NCBI RefSeq assembly: GCF_963678635.1
Contig: NC_087064.1
Coordinates: forward strand, 61,373,548-61,437,547
DNA length: 64,000 bases
Direction of reading: 5' to 3'
From: Symsagittifera roscoffensis
Taxonomy: Eukaryota > Xenacoelomorpha > Acoela > Convolutidae
Shown here: in pieces, positions 49,901-59,196 of the stretch
Position numbering within the stretch: the stretch's first letter is position 1
How the letters are laid out: each line of letters begins with the position of its first letter
Notes under the pieces: model-generated
Told to the model about the DNA's origin: nothing
Seen by the model: the letters and a program-made list of their open reading frames with translations, nothing else
Databases searched by the model: none
Program-made: the position numbers and the translations under genes

Positions 49901-52900
49901 TTGCAGAATGCTTCGTCACGAATCATGCGATTCTTCCGCAATTTGTTTTTTCAAGTTGCATGTTTATACTCGGGTTCCAGTATCATAAATCCCTTGTAGA
50001 ATATATCCCTTCAACATCATGGCTTTTTATTGATAGTTTGTTTTGAAATCGTAATTCAAGACGGGTTATTCGTCAAAGTTTGTGCTAAACATTTTTTTGC
50101 AAACCGTATTTACTTCTCAATGACTTAGTGACACTCAATTCCCAAAAAATTCCCGATATCTAGTCCCAATCTTGAATGAGATTCATAAGTAAAGTTATTC
50201 CTAAAATCGCGCTTTTGTTCTTTCTTCATTACAAAAAAAAAACAAAAAAAGAATTACTGAAAAAAGTATGCATGAGGCCTTGAAATCCCAAACGATGTAA
50301 AAACTGATTCTTTTTTATAAAAAATATTTGAAAAAGTTGGGCAACTTAGTCCGCCCAGCCATTTGCCACAATAATACTGTTGTCAAATACTGTGGGTGTG
50401 AGCGTTTAGTGGTCTGTGGGTGGTGGATGGGAGGGAGGCGTAGAGGAAGTTAGGTAGGAGGGGTGGGGGCACTGGCCTGTTTCTGGATCGTCTGCACTGG
50501 CTGTCACACATGGTCCACTCACTCCACTCTGTGGCCGCACAATCTTCTGGACAGTTGCCCTCACACTCCAGCTGGCCATCCACACAAGAACTACAACACA
50601 ACACACAACAGAGCATAACGAATACAATGTCATCATCAGTATCTGATATATATTGATGATGATTATTTAATCAGGTACAAAGTATAGTAAGAAACAGAGT
50701 AATCAGTGATTACATTTATGATTAAGATTGAAACACATCCATTGCATTGCAATTGGTAGTGTGCGCAGGGGTTCTATATATCCCTCAATTCTGGTCGCCA
50801 TTTTGAGGGCAAAAATTTTCGAATTTTACACTGATTTTAAGTGGGGTAGCGCACGCTGACAAAAAACGCCCATTTTTGGTCGAAATCTATTCAAAAAATA
50901 TGAATAATGGTACTTTCTTCCAAAAATTGCCTGTTTTAAGTTTTAAAAATATGATGACTTTAAGGTTTCGGTAGAGCATGAAAAACTCGAAATGGCTGGC
51001 CTAAAAAATTCGAGCTTTTAAAATTGACATCGAGCTTTAAAAAATTCCAACCCCGTCAAAAAATTTCTGCTCAAGCCAGAAAGTTTTTCCAAATTGTAAT
51101 GAAAATGAAAATGTATTGGAATAGCATGGGTAAAATAGGATCAGAAACGTACCATTGTCTTTCGGGACAGCACGTGGAGGCGTTGGCGGCGCCATTCTCA
51201 ATGTACGAGTCACAGACGAAGTCGTAGCACGAACATGCCTCTGGAACAACACACTCCTCGGCCACGACGTCCAGCACAGTGCCACTGGGACATACACACC
51301 CTGGCTCGCACTCGCTGTCATCGTCGTTGCAGCTCTCTGGTGACGTCAGACTCATGCACGTCATGCTGCACTGGTTTGCACAGGACGAGAAGGTAGTTCC
51401 AGGAATCACTCCGCCTGCACAAAAAGTGCATAAAAGTTAATGAATTATAAGTCGGACTGTTATAGAATTGTATTTTATTATGTGTTTTTTTTTTAATCTG
51501 ATAAAACCAATATATTCTTTTGATTAATTTATCATAGTTATTTTTTTTGACATTTGATTCGGAAGCTGATCAAAATCACAAAATCACATGTGTCGTAAAA
51601 TCTTAGAAAATATTGTTCCGAATATGAAAATGGGGAGGAGTTTTGTATTCGGATGTGTTTTAGTTTTTTCTTTTTTTCCATGCACAATCAGGTACCGCAA
51701 ATAATCATCAGAATGGGTCGAGCGATATACCACACAACAGAGGCGAAGCTGAGCTTCGCACCAGTTGCGATGTAACAATTAGTGCATCATGACGCTAAAA
51801 AATAGCAAACAGAACTTCGAACGATGTTACAATTGAAGAAGGAAGTGGAAAAACGAGAAAAAAAATTAAGAAACAAAAAAAGCTTATTTTTCGTTTTTGA
51901 ATTAATTTAAGTTTTTCAAAGAGATTCTAATGGGGTTGAAGTTGGACATTCAAAAATTGGTGCCGGAGACTAACTGATGTCAAAAGTACTACTGGACAAT
52001 TTAAGGAAAAAATCGGTAAATAAACCGGCAGAGTTGAAAAAACTGTTTTAAAATGTTTGCGTTTTAGTCAAGTTTCGAGCGAGTAAAGCGGTCGTGTAAC
52101 GTTCGATCTATATAAAAATAAACAATTTAGGCTAGAAAAACTTGATTTAGCTAAAAGAAAAACAGATTTTGCAAGCTTCTGTTAGCGGCAAAAAAAAACG
52201 CTCAAAAATATTTAGAATTTCAAGTGCAAAAATTGAATCACACGCAAGCGTAAAAAAAATAATTTTTTTTTGAATTTTTTTTGCATTTTTGTTGATTTAT
52301 TTTGTGAAGACTATTACTGTCGTTCTTGCCTAATTCACTAAATTTTTACGCTTTCGTGTAACTTTATCATCACACGAAGCACAAAGCACAAGAAAAGAAA
52401 CTAATTTGAAAAAAAAAGGAAAACTTGATTTTCAGGTTTTTTATTCGGTTTTCTTTATCATAATTTTTCTGGAATTTGGAAAAAGTTTTGTTAGTAAATG
52501 GAATTTTATATTCACGCTCGAAAAGATCAGAATAGAAAATGGCTAAAATGCTACAAAAAAAAACCGGACAAGGCGTACAGTTGTTGTCGGTTTGATTCGG
52601 GGAAGCGATGTTACACAGCTCAGTGTCCATAGTGCACTCTCTGAACTGTTGGTTGGGTCCGGAGCAGAAGTCGTTGTTTCCATAAGTCTCCAAGGCAGGG
52701 TCACTGCAACTCCTCGATCTGGTCTGTCTTCCAATGGTGCCACAAGATACACAGTCACAGCCGCTCCAACCACTCCAAGAAGCCCACTCTGTAATGAGGG
52801 AAACACTTTGAAAAATTCAGCAGATAATAATGTAGTTCACTGAAAGTGGGAAGTAACTTGTATTCGGATGTTATTCTTCGACGCAAGGTCAGGTACTACA

Positions 52901-54724
52901 AAAAATGATCATTAGATGGCGTTAAGTGATTAATAATATTAAAGCCCTTCCAGTCGTGGTTTGATCAATGTCAAAAGTAGTTCAAAGTTGTCGGTCAGTG
53001 TAACGCTACTGGGAAAAACTGAATCAGTCTACATCATTGCTAAGTGACGCAAGCCACTTATGATGCATTATCAGTACCAGTCAATTTGAAAAAAAAAAGA
53101 AATTTACAATTTAACATACCTCAAATTATAAAGCGGACGCATTATAACTAAAATACGAAAAAGTTCATTAAAAGCGTCCGACCTTGCCTAAGTTTGAACC
53201 CTCTTATTTTGTTGCTGGTCTCCTTCCCTACATCTACGCTACAAATCCTTGATACCTTGAAGCTTAGGTGCTATTTCTAATGTAATAATTGGTGTTAAAA
53301 TCCTTAGTATTGGCTGTACTTAATAACTGGCTATTGTTCCGTCTTTAGAAGAAAACGGAATATTTATGCTAGTTGTGGTTGGCTATTGTTCCGACTTTCG
53401 AAGACAACGGAATATTTATGCTCGGTGTGGTTTTTTTGTTCAGTCAATTTTCGCCGATCGAAATTATAGTTTTCAACAAAAACTTTTAATAGCCTATTGA
53501 AGATATCAACTTCTTGAAATCAAATTTAAAAAAATATTTCACCTCCGTGAATTTTTTTTAAAGTTCTGGCGGTTTACTAGGTATCTACACTAATTCTAAT
53601 AGCCAGGGGCGGATCTAGGATTTTCTCGAGGGGGGTGGGATTTTCAAAAAAATTTCGAACACTTTTTTCGACCTTTTTTTTAAGTCGACCAAATTGATTT
53701 TCCGAGCTCTCCCAAAGCAGTAAAAAGACCCCCTTTTTTGGCGAAAATGTCTGTGCCGCAGGCAAAACTTTGAAAAAACAGGCCAAAAACAGGGTTTTAT
53801 AGATGCCATCAAATATTTAAGAGACTTAATTACTTTCAAGTAGCTTCAATTATTTCAAAATTCCACCCAATTTTCAAACCTTAATGACTGTGAAAGCTTA
53901 GATTCAAAAAATTTTTAAAAATTTTTTCCAATTTCTTTCCATCTTCAAAGTAAACGTCTGAACTGTATTAGAAGAGGGCAAATATTTTGGTGACCTGGTT
54001 CGATGGTTTTCGTGTCGGGAACACATTCGCAGTTGGGTCCTTCTATCTTGTCGAACGAGTATCTACTCTGGTTCAGTCCGGCCAGTCCGTAGGTGACAAA
54101 TCCCTCGTGGTAATCTCCCTGCTCCAGTGTCATGTTCAGCAACATGTACTCGCCAGGCATCAGCTGCAGAACAAGAGTTAACACTCCCATGCGATGAAGA
54201 CGCAATGGTCAACTGGAGAGGAGGGGGGAGGGGAGGGGGAGGGAGGTTAGGGGAAAGGGAACTTGACTTTGGATTAGGGAGCACTGGATTTAAGCCTCTC
54301 CTTCAGGAGCTCCACCCCCATACCAACCAAACGGGTAACCCACTGCTGCATTTTATGGCGCCTATTTTTGCCAAACAACCCAGAAAAATTAGGGCAGTGC
54401 TCGGAACCTCCTGTACAATTTAGCCTCAGTCAACTACCCTTATTTAAAAGTAGTTCGAATTCTATACAGCCTGCGTGGTCTAATTTTTGAAACTTTGTAC
54501 TTAGATAAGCCTGACAGATTGGTTTATGTTTCTTTGTTAGGGAATGATATCTCCACTCAAGATTATGAGTTTGTTGTAATTACCTCATATTCGACCTTGA
54601 CCCCGTCCACGCATGTTGACTCATCTGTAGAAGGCGATTGGTCGAACCCAGTCGATGTGGAGTATTTGAGTGAGTTATCGAGAGATGAATAGACTTCGAA
54701 GCTGATGCTCACAGGTCCCGCACA
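43675..54724 (-). CDS. SCO-spondin/mucin-like cysteine-rich protein (nine exons, 5' end uncertain)
   Basis: Joined exons, 5' to 3' on the minus strand: 54724-54584, 54163-53995, 52788-52570, 51414-51153, 50590-50477, 47393-47271, 46577-46460, 46227-46104 and 43979-43675. They give 524 codons and a TGA stop with matching phase at every junction. Domain order is an unrecognised block (1-103), thrombospondin type 1 repeat (105-172), TIL (174-237), VWC-like (238-281), a short thrombospondin repeat (282-332), VWC (333-420) and CTCK cystine knot (427-517). This order resembles the C-terminus of SCO-spondin, mucin or hemolectin-type extracellular proteins, where the CTCK usually mediates disulphide dimers. 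Such proteins are usually far longer and begin with a signal peptide and VWD modules, none of which is seen. The gene is therefore probably 5' truncated here. Confidence 0.8.
44671..45174 (+). repeat. Family B element, copy 3, in the last intron
   Basis: The left end GTCCCGAGAGTTTGAAAATG is degenerate. The right end GATGGTCGGAGC is intact. Internal words match the copies at 42705 and 51615. It lies in the 2.1-kb intron ahead of the knot-domain exon. Confidence 0.6.
46104..46227 (-). CDS. Exon 8: second half of the VWC domain
   Basis: The acceptor is TCTGATCCAG and the donor GACT|GTTAGT. It encodes 41 residues plus one base. The NCCGRCEKKAC signature is the CCxxC core that closes VWC domains in mucins and relatives, just ahead of the knot domain. 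Phase is 0 in and 1 out, in agreement with both neighbours. Confidence 0.88.
46460..46577 (-). CDS. Exon 7: first half of the VWC domain
   Basis: The acceptor is GTGTTGTCAG. The donor is GAT|GTGAAC, which is weak but the only one in phase. Residues include SSKCYQTICVDN and LELRCDEG, matching the central VWC cysteines. It enters in phase 2, joining the exon upstream through a GC-AG intron. Confidence 0.82.
47012..47227. mobile_element. 216-bp miniature element with 9-bp target duplication (Mutator-like)
   Basis: The flanking 9-mer CCCTGAAAT is identical at 47003-47011 and 47228-47236. The termini carry GGCGACAATTCGTAAC as inverted repeats, and the left end contains four tandem copies of a 17-base GCGACAATTCGTAACAA unit. 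Nine-base duplications are usual for Mutator-like elements, but no transposase is present. The insertion lies 34 bases from the GC donor of exon 6. Confidence 0.75.
47271..47393 (-). CDS. Exon 6: end of thrombospondin repeat 2 and start of VWC
   Basis: The acceptor is TTTTCACAG. The exon runs 40 whole codons and reads HGNYGGRECDGG, then a CDEDTATC segment, then CMYNGTQY. The GGxxCxG and later C pattern is the second half of a thrombospondin type 1 repeat. The 5' splice site is CAG|GCAAGC, a GC donor, which gives correct phase to the next exon. The shorter GT alternatives break the frame. Confidence 0.85.
48470..49500. repeat. Diverged tandem repeat of about 170 bp in the intron between exons 5 and 6
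   Basis: The pattern AACTACCCTGCCAAATCTGA, then GTTCAA, a GAAG stretch, CTTCTGCATAA, TACGCC, TTTTTCACA, GGCCCTC and TTTTTGACCGTTTT recurs five or six times with many changes. No coding sequence supported. The rest of this intron (47640-48470, 49500-50470) shows chance ORFs only. Confidence 0.6.
50477..50590 (-). CDS. Exon 5: VWC-like tail and start of thrombospondin repeat 2
   Basis: It encodes SCVDGQLECEGNCPEDC and then EWSEWTMCDSQCRRSRN. The exon enters in phase 2 (TG|T cysteine). To match the phase of exon 6 it must leave after AACAG, at the GC donor CAG|GCCAGT. A GT four bases later would shift the frame. The repeat formed is short between its first cysteines, so an extra small exon in the 3-kb intron cannot be excluded. 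Confidence 0.75.
51153..51414 (-). CDS. Exon 4: TIL domain and VWC-like start
   Basis: The acceptor is TTTTTGTGCAG and the donor CAATG|GTACGT. The 86 codons include FSSCANQCSMTCMSL, ECEPGCVCPSG, and EECVVPEACSC, the cysteine pattern of trypsin-inhibitor-like modules in mucin-type proteins, followed by CDSYIENG and STCCPERQ of a VWC-like segment. Confidence 0.9.
51615..52430 (+). repeat. Family B element, copy 4, enlarged
   Basis: It starts GTTCCGAATATGAAAATGGG and carries the family's TTCGG, AATCAGGTACC and CATCACAC blocks, ending near 52430. It is about 280 bases longer than the other copies because of an internal insertion near 51780-52050. A further fragment of the family lies at about 52845-53080. 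Confidence 0.55.
52570..52788 (-). CDS. Exon 3: thrombospondin type 1 repeat
   Basis: The acceptor is CTCATTACAG and the donor CCTT|GTCCGG. It reads WASWSGWSGCDC, then CGTIGRQTRSRSC, and later FCSGPNQQFREC and ELC. The WxxWxxW and CG..GRQTRSRSC motifs are diagnostic, and the tryptophans and basic RxR layers are intact. Entry in phase 1 and exit in phase 1 (T|GC cysteine) agree with the neighbours. Confidence 0.92.
53335..53603 (+). mobile_element. Family A' element, truncated
   Basis: Two starts in a row, GTTCCGTCTTTAGAAG at about 53336 and GTTCCGACTTTCGAAG at about 53388, each run into the GGAATATTTATGCT block. The second continues to about 53600, where the hAT-like fragment begins. Confidence 0.55.
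53604..53800. mobile_element. hAT-type element fragment
   Basis: It begins CAGGGGCGGATCTAGG and matches the first 110 bases of the element at 41592, including a CTGCAGGCAA-like word. No matching 3' terminus or second target copy is seen, so it is truncated. Confidence 0.7.
53995..54163 (-). CDS. Exon 2: second half of an unrecognised extracellular block
   Basis: The acceptor is TTGTTCTGCAG and the donor CCAG|GTCACC. The 56 codons include LMPGEYMLLNMTLEQ, an NQS sequon, and the closing GPNCECVP. Together with exon 1 it would form a domain of about 100 residues with four or five cysteines that I cannot assign. The predicted alternation of short hydrophobic stretches suggests beta structure. 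Confidence 0.82.
54223..54256 (+). other. G-quadruplex motif in intron 1
   Basis: Four or more runs of three to six G separated by single A (GGGGGGAGGGGAGGGGGAGG...). On the gene's own strand this is a C-rich tract, so a quadruplex would form on the template strand. It lies about 60 bases upstream of the exon 2 acceptor. Confidence 0.75.
54584..54724 (-). CDS. Exon 1 of the supported model: first half of the unrecognised block
   Basis: The acceptor is TGTGTTTAG and the donor GAG|GTAATT. It encodes 47 codons, phase 0 on both sides, with CAGPVSISFEVYSS and STCVDGVKVEYE. The same exon lies at 63850-63990 on the plus strand with three base differences, two of them silent, which supports coding status. 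Confidence 0.85.
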
Positions 54725-54989
54725 CTAAACACATTTGGGTTATACTTGATATCCTCCCCATAAAGCGATATAGAGCGACGATATTAACTTGGTTTTCAGC
54801 CAATCAAAATTGAGTATTCTACACGCAACGTTAAGCGATTGTTGACCCAACTAATTAGTGGGATGAATGATCCTAAATTGGTCTGCACAGAGAGATATAT
54901 TTCGAGCAAAATGAGCCCAAATTGAGAAGTATTGACTCACCTCTCGTGCCACAGGTAAGCGCAGCGGAGCAAGCGGTCGATTTACTTAC

Positions 54990-55007
54990 CAATCCCGTGC
55001 ACTCCAT
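54990..55007 (-). CDS. Possible start-codon exon (MECTGL)
   Basis: ATG at 55007 opens six codons and then a perfect donor, TTG|GTAAGT, in phase 0, which fits the next exon. An in-frame TAA lies two codons before the ATG with no AG between them. If the exon is real it must therefore be the start. Against it: no signal peptide results, although all other modules are extracellular, and the following intron resembles part of the miniature element at 47012-47227. The mirror copy is 63568-63585. Confidence 0.3.
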
Positions 55008-55107
55008 AGTTTAATGTCTTCAGCTTAATTTCACTAAATTTTCTTTTATCCGGGAACAATTTTTTCGGCTATTCGAGTGACAAAACATCATAGGGGAGAG
55101 CAATTTA

Positions 55108-56178
55108 TTGTTCCGACTTTCGATACGAAAGTAACGGAATATTTGTGCTCGGGGTGGGTTTTTTTTTCTTCAGACAAATTTCGACTTTTTAACTATAGCC
55201 ATTTTTGACGGAATTTTTTATATCTTTCGAAAGCTATTGTTGTCTTGAGCTTAAATTTGAAAAGATAATTCACCTGTGATCATTTTTCGTAAAGTTATGA
55301 GCGTTTAAAGACTACCATTTTGGCCATTTAGACCAATTTGCGACAATTAACGCGCGATATAATTCGCGCTATTAATGCGTAAGCGGAGATTTAATCCGTC
55401 TTAGAAATCGTCCCAAATTGGTTGAAAGAAGCTTTAATTGCCATAATTGATTTGTTAGAAGGAGCGGAATCTATTGTTGTTACGACTTTCGATAGGAAAG
55501 TAACGGAATATTTGTGCTCGGGGTGGGTTTTTTTTTCTTCAGACAAATTTCGACTTTTTAACTAGCCATTTTTGACGGAATTTTTTAATATCATTCAAAA
55601 GCTATTATTGTCCTGAGCTTAAATTTGAAAAGACATTTCACGTGTGACCATTTTTCGTTAAGTTATGGGGGTTTAAAGATTACCATTTTGGCCAATTTGG
55701 AACAATTAACGCGCGATATATTTCGCGCTCTTAACGCGTAAGCGGAGATTTAATCCGCCTTAGAAATCGTTCCAAATTGGTTCAAGAAAGCTTATATGCA
55801 ATAATTGGTATAATAATAGGAGCAAAATTTATCTCTTTGTACTCTATATGGCGTGTGGGGGGATGGTTTTCATAAAAATTTTCAAATTTTAGAAAAAAAA
55901 ATTTCATTTTATTTTATTATATTCAATTTTTTTTTGTTATTACTGCTCATGAAACCTCAAAAGGCAGTCGGAACATCCAGGGCTTCGCCCTGATACGAGC
56001 AGTCTTGTTTTGTACTTTATATGGCGTGTTATTTGTACTTTAAATAAAATGAAAAGTTTTTCATTTTATTTTAATTCATTCAGTTTTTTTATGTTGTTTA
56101 TGTTATTACTGCTCCATAAACGTTAAAAGGCAGTCGGAACTTTCAGGGCTTCACCCTGATACGAGCATTTTTGTCTTG
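55108..56178 (+). mobile_element. Cluster of family A copies in the left arm, plus orientation
   Basis: A 5' part at 55108-55478 is interrupted by a nearly full copy at 55480-56012, which carries a perfect CAGGGCTTCGCCCTG hairpin and the CAGTCTTGTTT tail. A second 3' part follows at 56013-56178. This looks like nesting. The mirrored cluster is at about 62385-63470. Confidence 0.65.
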
Positions 56179-56621
56179 ATTTAATATTTGAATAGAAAAT
56201 GCCCCATTAGATGCGACCCGAGCCCAGCTTCGCGACCCGATGGTCTAAGCATACCAATTTCTCTTGAATAAATAACATGTCGTGGAATATATCTGGTAAT
56301 TTAGCTTTCGTTAGCGGCCTATAACAAAAGTTGTTAAAAATTAGAAGGGGAATTGCAAAAAACATGGAGCAGATAATTTTTATTTAAAAAAGAATCTGCC
56401 GATCTTTAGCAAACCTCGCATGAAATCTTGAATCCAATTTTTGATGCTTATCATATGATAATAAATTCAATTTTCAATCTATGTATACATTATTTAACTG
56501 GCAATTCCCATATGTTTAAGAAGCCTTTTTCTTCACTTGTTCACATGTTCACTGTACTTAACTATTTAAATTGTTCTACACATATGGTAAATTTAAGAAC
56601 GTCTTTTTGTTAATACAAACA

Positions 56622-58375
56622 AGACTGCTCGTTTCAGGCTGAAGCCTCGAATGTTCTGACTGCTTTTAAGGTCAATGGAGCAGTAATAAAATCAAACAAG
56701 ACTGCTTGAATCAGGGCGAAGCCCTGAATGATTTGACTGCCTTTTAATGTTTAAGGAGCAGTAATAACCTATAAAAAGAAAATGTAATAAAAATGGAAAA
56801 ATTTTTCTGAATTTTGAATTTTTTTTTGAAAATCATCCCCCCACACGCCATATAAAGTAGAAAAGGATAGATTTCGATCCTTGTAACAAACCAAATATGG
56901 CAAATAAGCTTCTTCCAACCAATTTGGAACGATTTCTAAGACTAATTAAATCTCCGCTTACGCGTTAATAGCGCGAATTATATCGCGCGTTAATTGTCCC
57001 AAATTGGTCAAAATGGCCAAAATGGCAATCTTTAAACCCTCATAACTTTACGAAAAATGATCACAGGTGAAATTTAAGCTCAAGACAACAAAAGCTTTCG
57101 AATGCTATAAAAAAACTGCGTGTCAAAAATGGCTAGTTAAGAAGTCGAAATTTGTCTGAAGAAAAAAAACCCACCCCGAGCACAATTAATCCGTTACTTT
57201 CGTATCGAAAGTCGGAACAAAAAGTTAAATATGAATTTAAAAAACAAATATATTGAGATTTTTTGTGAAAATCATCCCTCCATATGCCATATAAAGTACA
57301 ACTTGATAGATTTCGTTCCTAGTAACAAACCAATTATGGAAAATAAGCTTCATTCAACCAATTTGAAACGATTTCTAAGACCGATTCAATCTCCGTTTAC
57401 GCGCTAACCTCGCAAAATATATCGCACTTTAATTATTGCAAATTGACCAAAATTAATCTTTAAACCCCCATAATTTTACGAAAAACAATCACAGGTAATT
57501 TTTTTTTAATTTAAGCCCAGGACAACAATACCTTTCGAATGATAAAAAGTTCTGTCAGAAATCGCTAGCTTAAGAGTCGGGTTTTGTTTGATGAAAAAAA
57601 CCACCCGAGCACATATATTCTGTTTCTTTCGTTAAGAAAGTCGGAATAAAAATCAAATGCAAATTTCCACGGTCATCTAAAATTTTCACTATAAAACTGT
57701 TGGAGTGAAAAACGTTTCAGAGTTTTCTAAAAAAATATGAAGCCTCAGATTTTGTAAAACAAACAGCTCTTTGAGCATTTGCGTTGGAATTTTCGCAATG
57801 AAACGTTTTTAGTAATTTTTCAAAAAAAGTTTTAAATTTTCAAAAAATTTTGTTTGAAAAAAACAAGACTGATCGTATCAGGGCGAAGTACTGATTGTTT
57901 CAATTGCCTTTTAGGGTCTTTGGATCAGTATTAACATGAAAAATTTAAATGAAATAAAATAGAATTGAATTAATAAAAAATTGAGATTTTTGTGAAAATA
58001 TCTCCCCACACGCCATATTAAGTACAAAGTGATAAATTTTGATCGTATTAACAAACCAATTATGGAAAACAAGCTTCTTTCAATCAATTTGGAACGATTT
58101 TAATACGGATTAAATCTCTGCTTACGCGTTAATAGCGCGAAATTTATCGCTCGTCAATTGTCCCAAGTTGCCCAAAGTGTGTTTTTAAACCCCCATAACT
58201 TTTTTCGAATGTTATGGGGGTATAAAGACAATAGCTTTTGAACAATAGTTTTCGAATGATAAAAAGTTTTGTCAGAAACGGTTTGTTTAAAAGTCGAAAT
58301 TTGTCTGCAGAAAAAAAAACCACCCGAGCACAAATTTTCCGTAACTTTTGTCACGAAAGTCTCGGAATAACAAGT
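56622..58375 (-). mobile_element. Family A copies in the left arm, minus orientation
   Basis: Copies lie at about 56622-56698 (3' part only), 56697-57220, 57240-57650 and 57862-58375. Each shows AAACAAGACTG at the left and a GTCGGAAC or GTCTCGGAAT form at the right. Mirror copies are at about 61865-61940, 61325-61865, 60905-61310 and 60190-60700. Confidence 0.6.
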
Positions 58376-58996
58376 TGTCAAAAAATAATACTCTCGATAC
58401 TTCAACCAAGAGTTTGCAGCTGTGGCCTCAATTTCGATTGCACAAAGAGTTTTAGCGTTCAAAATAGGACGTTTTTATGATTGATTCACAAAGTGTTTCA
58501 TAAACCTAGTTTTGAAAATACAACACATTTCAAATTCTTAACCCTATTGCGGGTTACTCTCAGGGTAAGTACAAGGGCTGAAAATCTACCCTTATTTTAT
58601 TCAAAAATGACTGCTCAAATTTTTCACTTTTTAGAAAATTTTCGTGTCGTAACTACCTTCAAAATTTAGGATTTTCAAGTTAAATCCCAAGTATGTTGTG
58701 GTGCTGCCAAAGTGTTCCTAATAGTTGCAACTTCGTCTTCTAATTGAATTTTTGAGAAAACAAATATTTTCTGAGATACGACAGCTTTTAAGAAATTTTC
58801 CAATAGTTTTTCAGTAAAATGAAGATGTTTTTCAAAAAAAAATAAATCAATGTTAGCCTTTTTAGCTTTGCTTTGCCCGAGTAGATACAAATTTGTTCTT
58901 TTCAGGTTGAACAATCTGGTTGAAGCACGTAGGTTCGAGTCATGCACTATTCATTTCACTATCACTAGGATCTGTAGGCAGATTGTAAAAATTTTT

Positions 58997-59196
58997 NNNN
59001 NNNNNNNNNNNNNNNNNNNNNNNNNNNNNNNNNNNNNNNNNNNNNNNNNNNNNNNNNNNNNNNNNNNNNNNNNNNNNNNNNNNNNNNNNNNNNNNNNNNN
59101 NNNNNNNNNNNNNNNNNNNNNNNNNNNNNNNNNNNNNNNNNNNNNNNNNNNNNNNNNNNNNNNNNNNNNNNNNNNNNNNNNNNNNNNNNNNNNNNN
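58997..59196. other. 200-base assembly gap
   Basis: Exactly 200 N. The round length suggests a scaffolding placeholder and not a measured size. It lies at the inner edge of the left arm. Confidence 0.98.

Larger units (their letters stand above)
54572..58996 (+). repeat. Left arm of a 9.4-kb inverted repeat
   Basis: The arm is the reverse complement of 59569-64000 along its whole length, including exon sequences, introns and nested family A copies. The inner edge is the CTGTAGGCAGATTGTAAAAA word ending at the gap. Its outer limit is not seen, because the right arm is cut by the window end. Confidence 0.93.

Noticed and set aside
49541-49999. 152-codon plus-strand ORF in the large intron
   Set aside because: No domain, no splice context, low-complexity runs, and it lies antisense within an intron of the supported gene.
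53945-54423. Plus-strand ORFs of 64-98 codons over exon 2 and the G-rich tract
   Set aside because: Antisense shadows of exon 2 and low-complexity glycine-rich translation of the G-run.
58675-58947. 90-codon minus-strand ORF near the palindrome centre
   Set aside because: The mirror copy has homopolymer indels that break the frame, so coding is unlikely, although its last 25 codons are identical in both arms.
58925-58955. GTAGGTTCGAGTCATGC, a B-box-like word near both inner ends of the palindrome
   Set aside because: A single box with no matching A box or acceptor stem. Could be a SINE remnant but cannot be supported.
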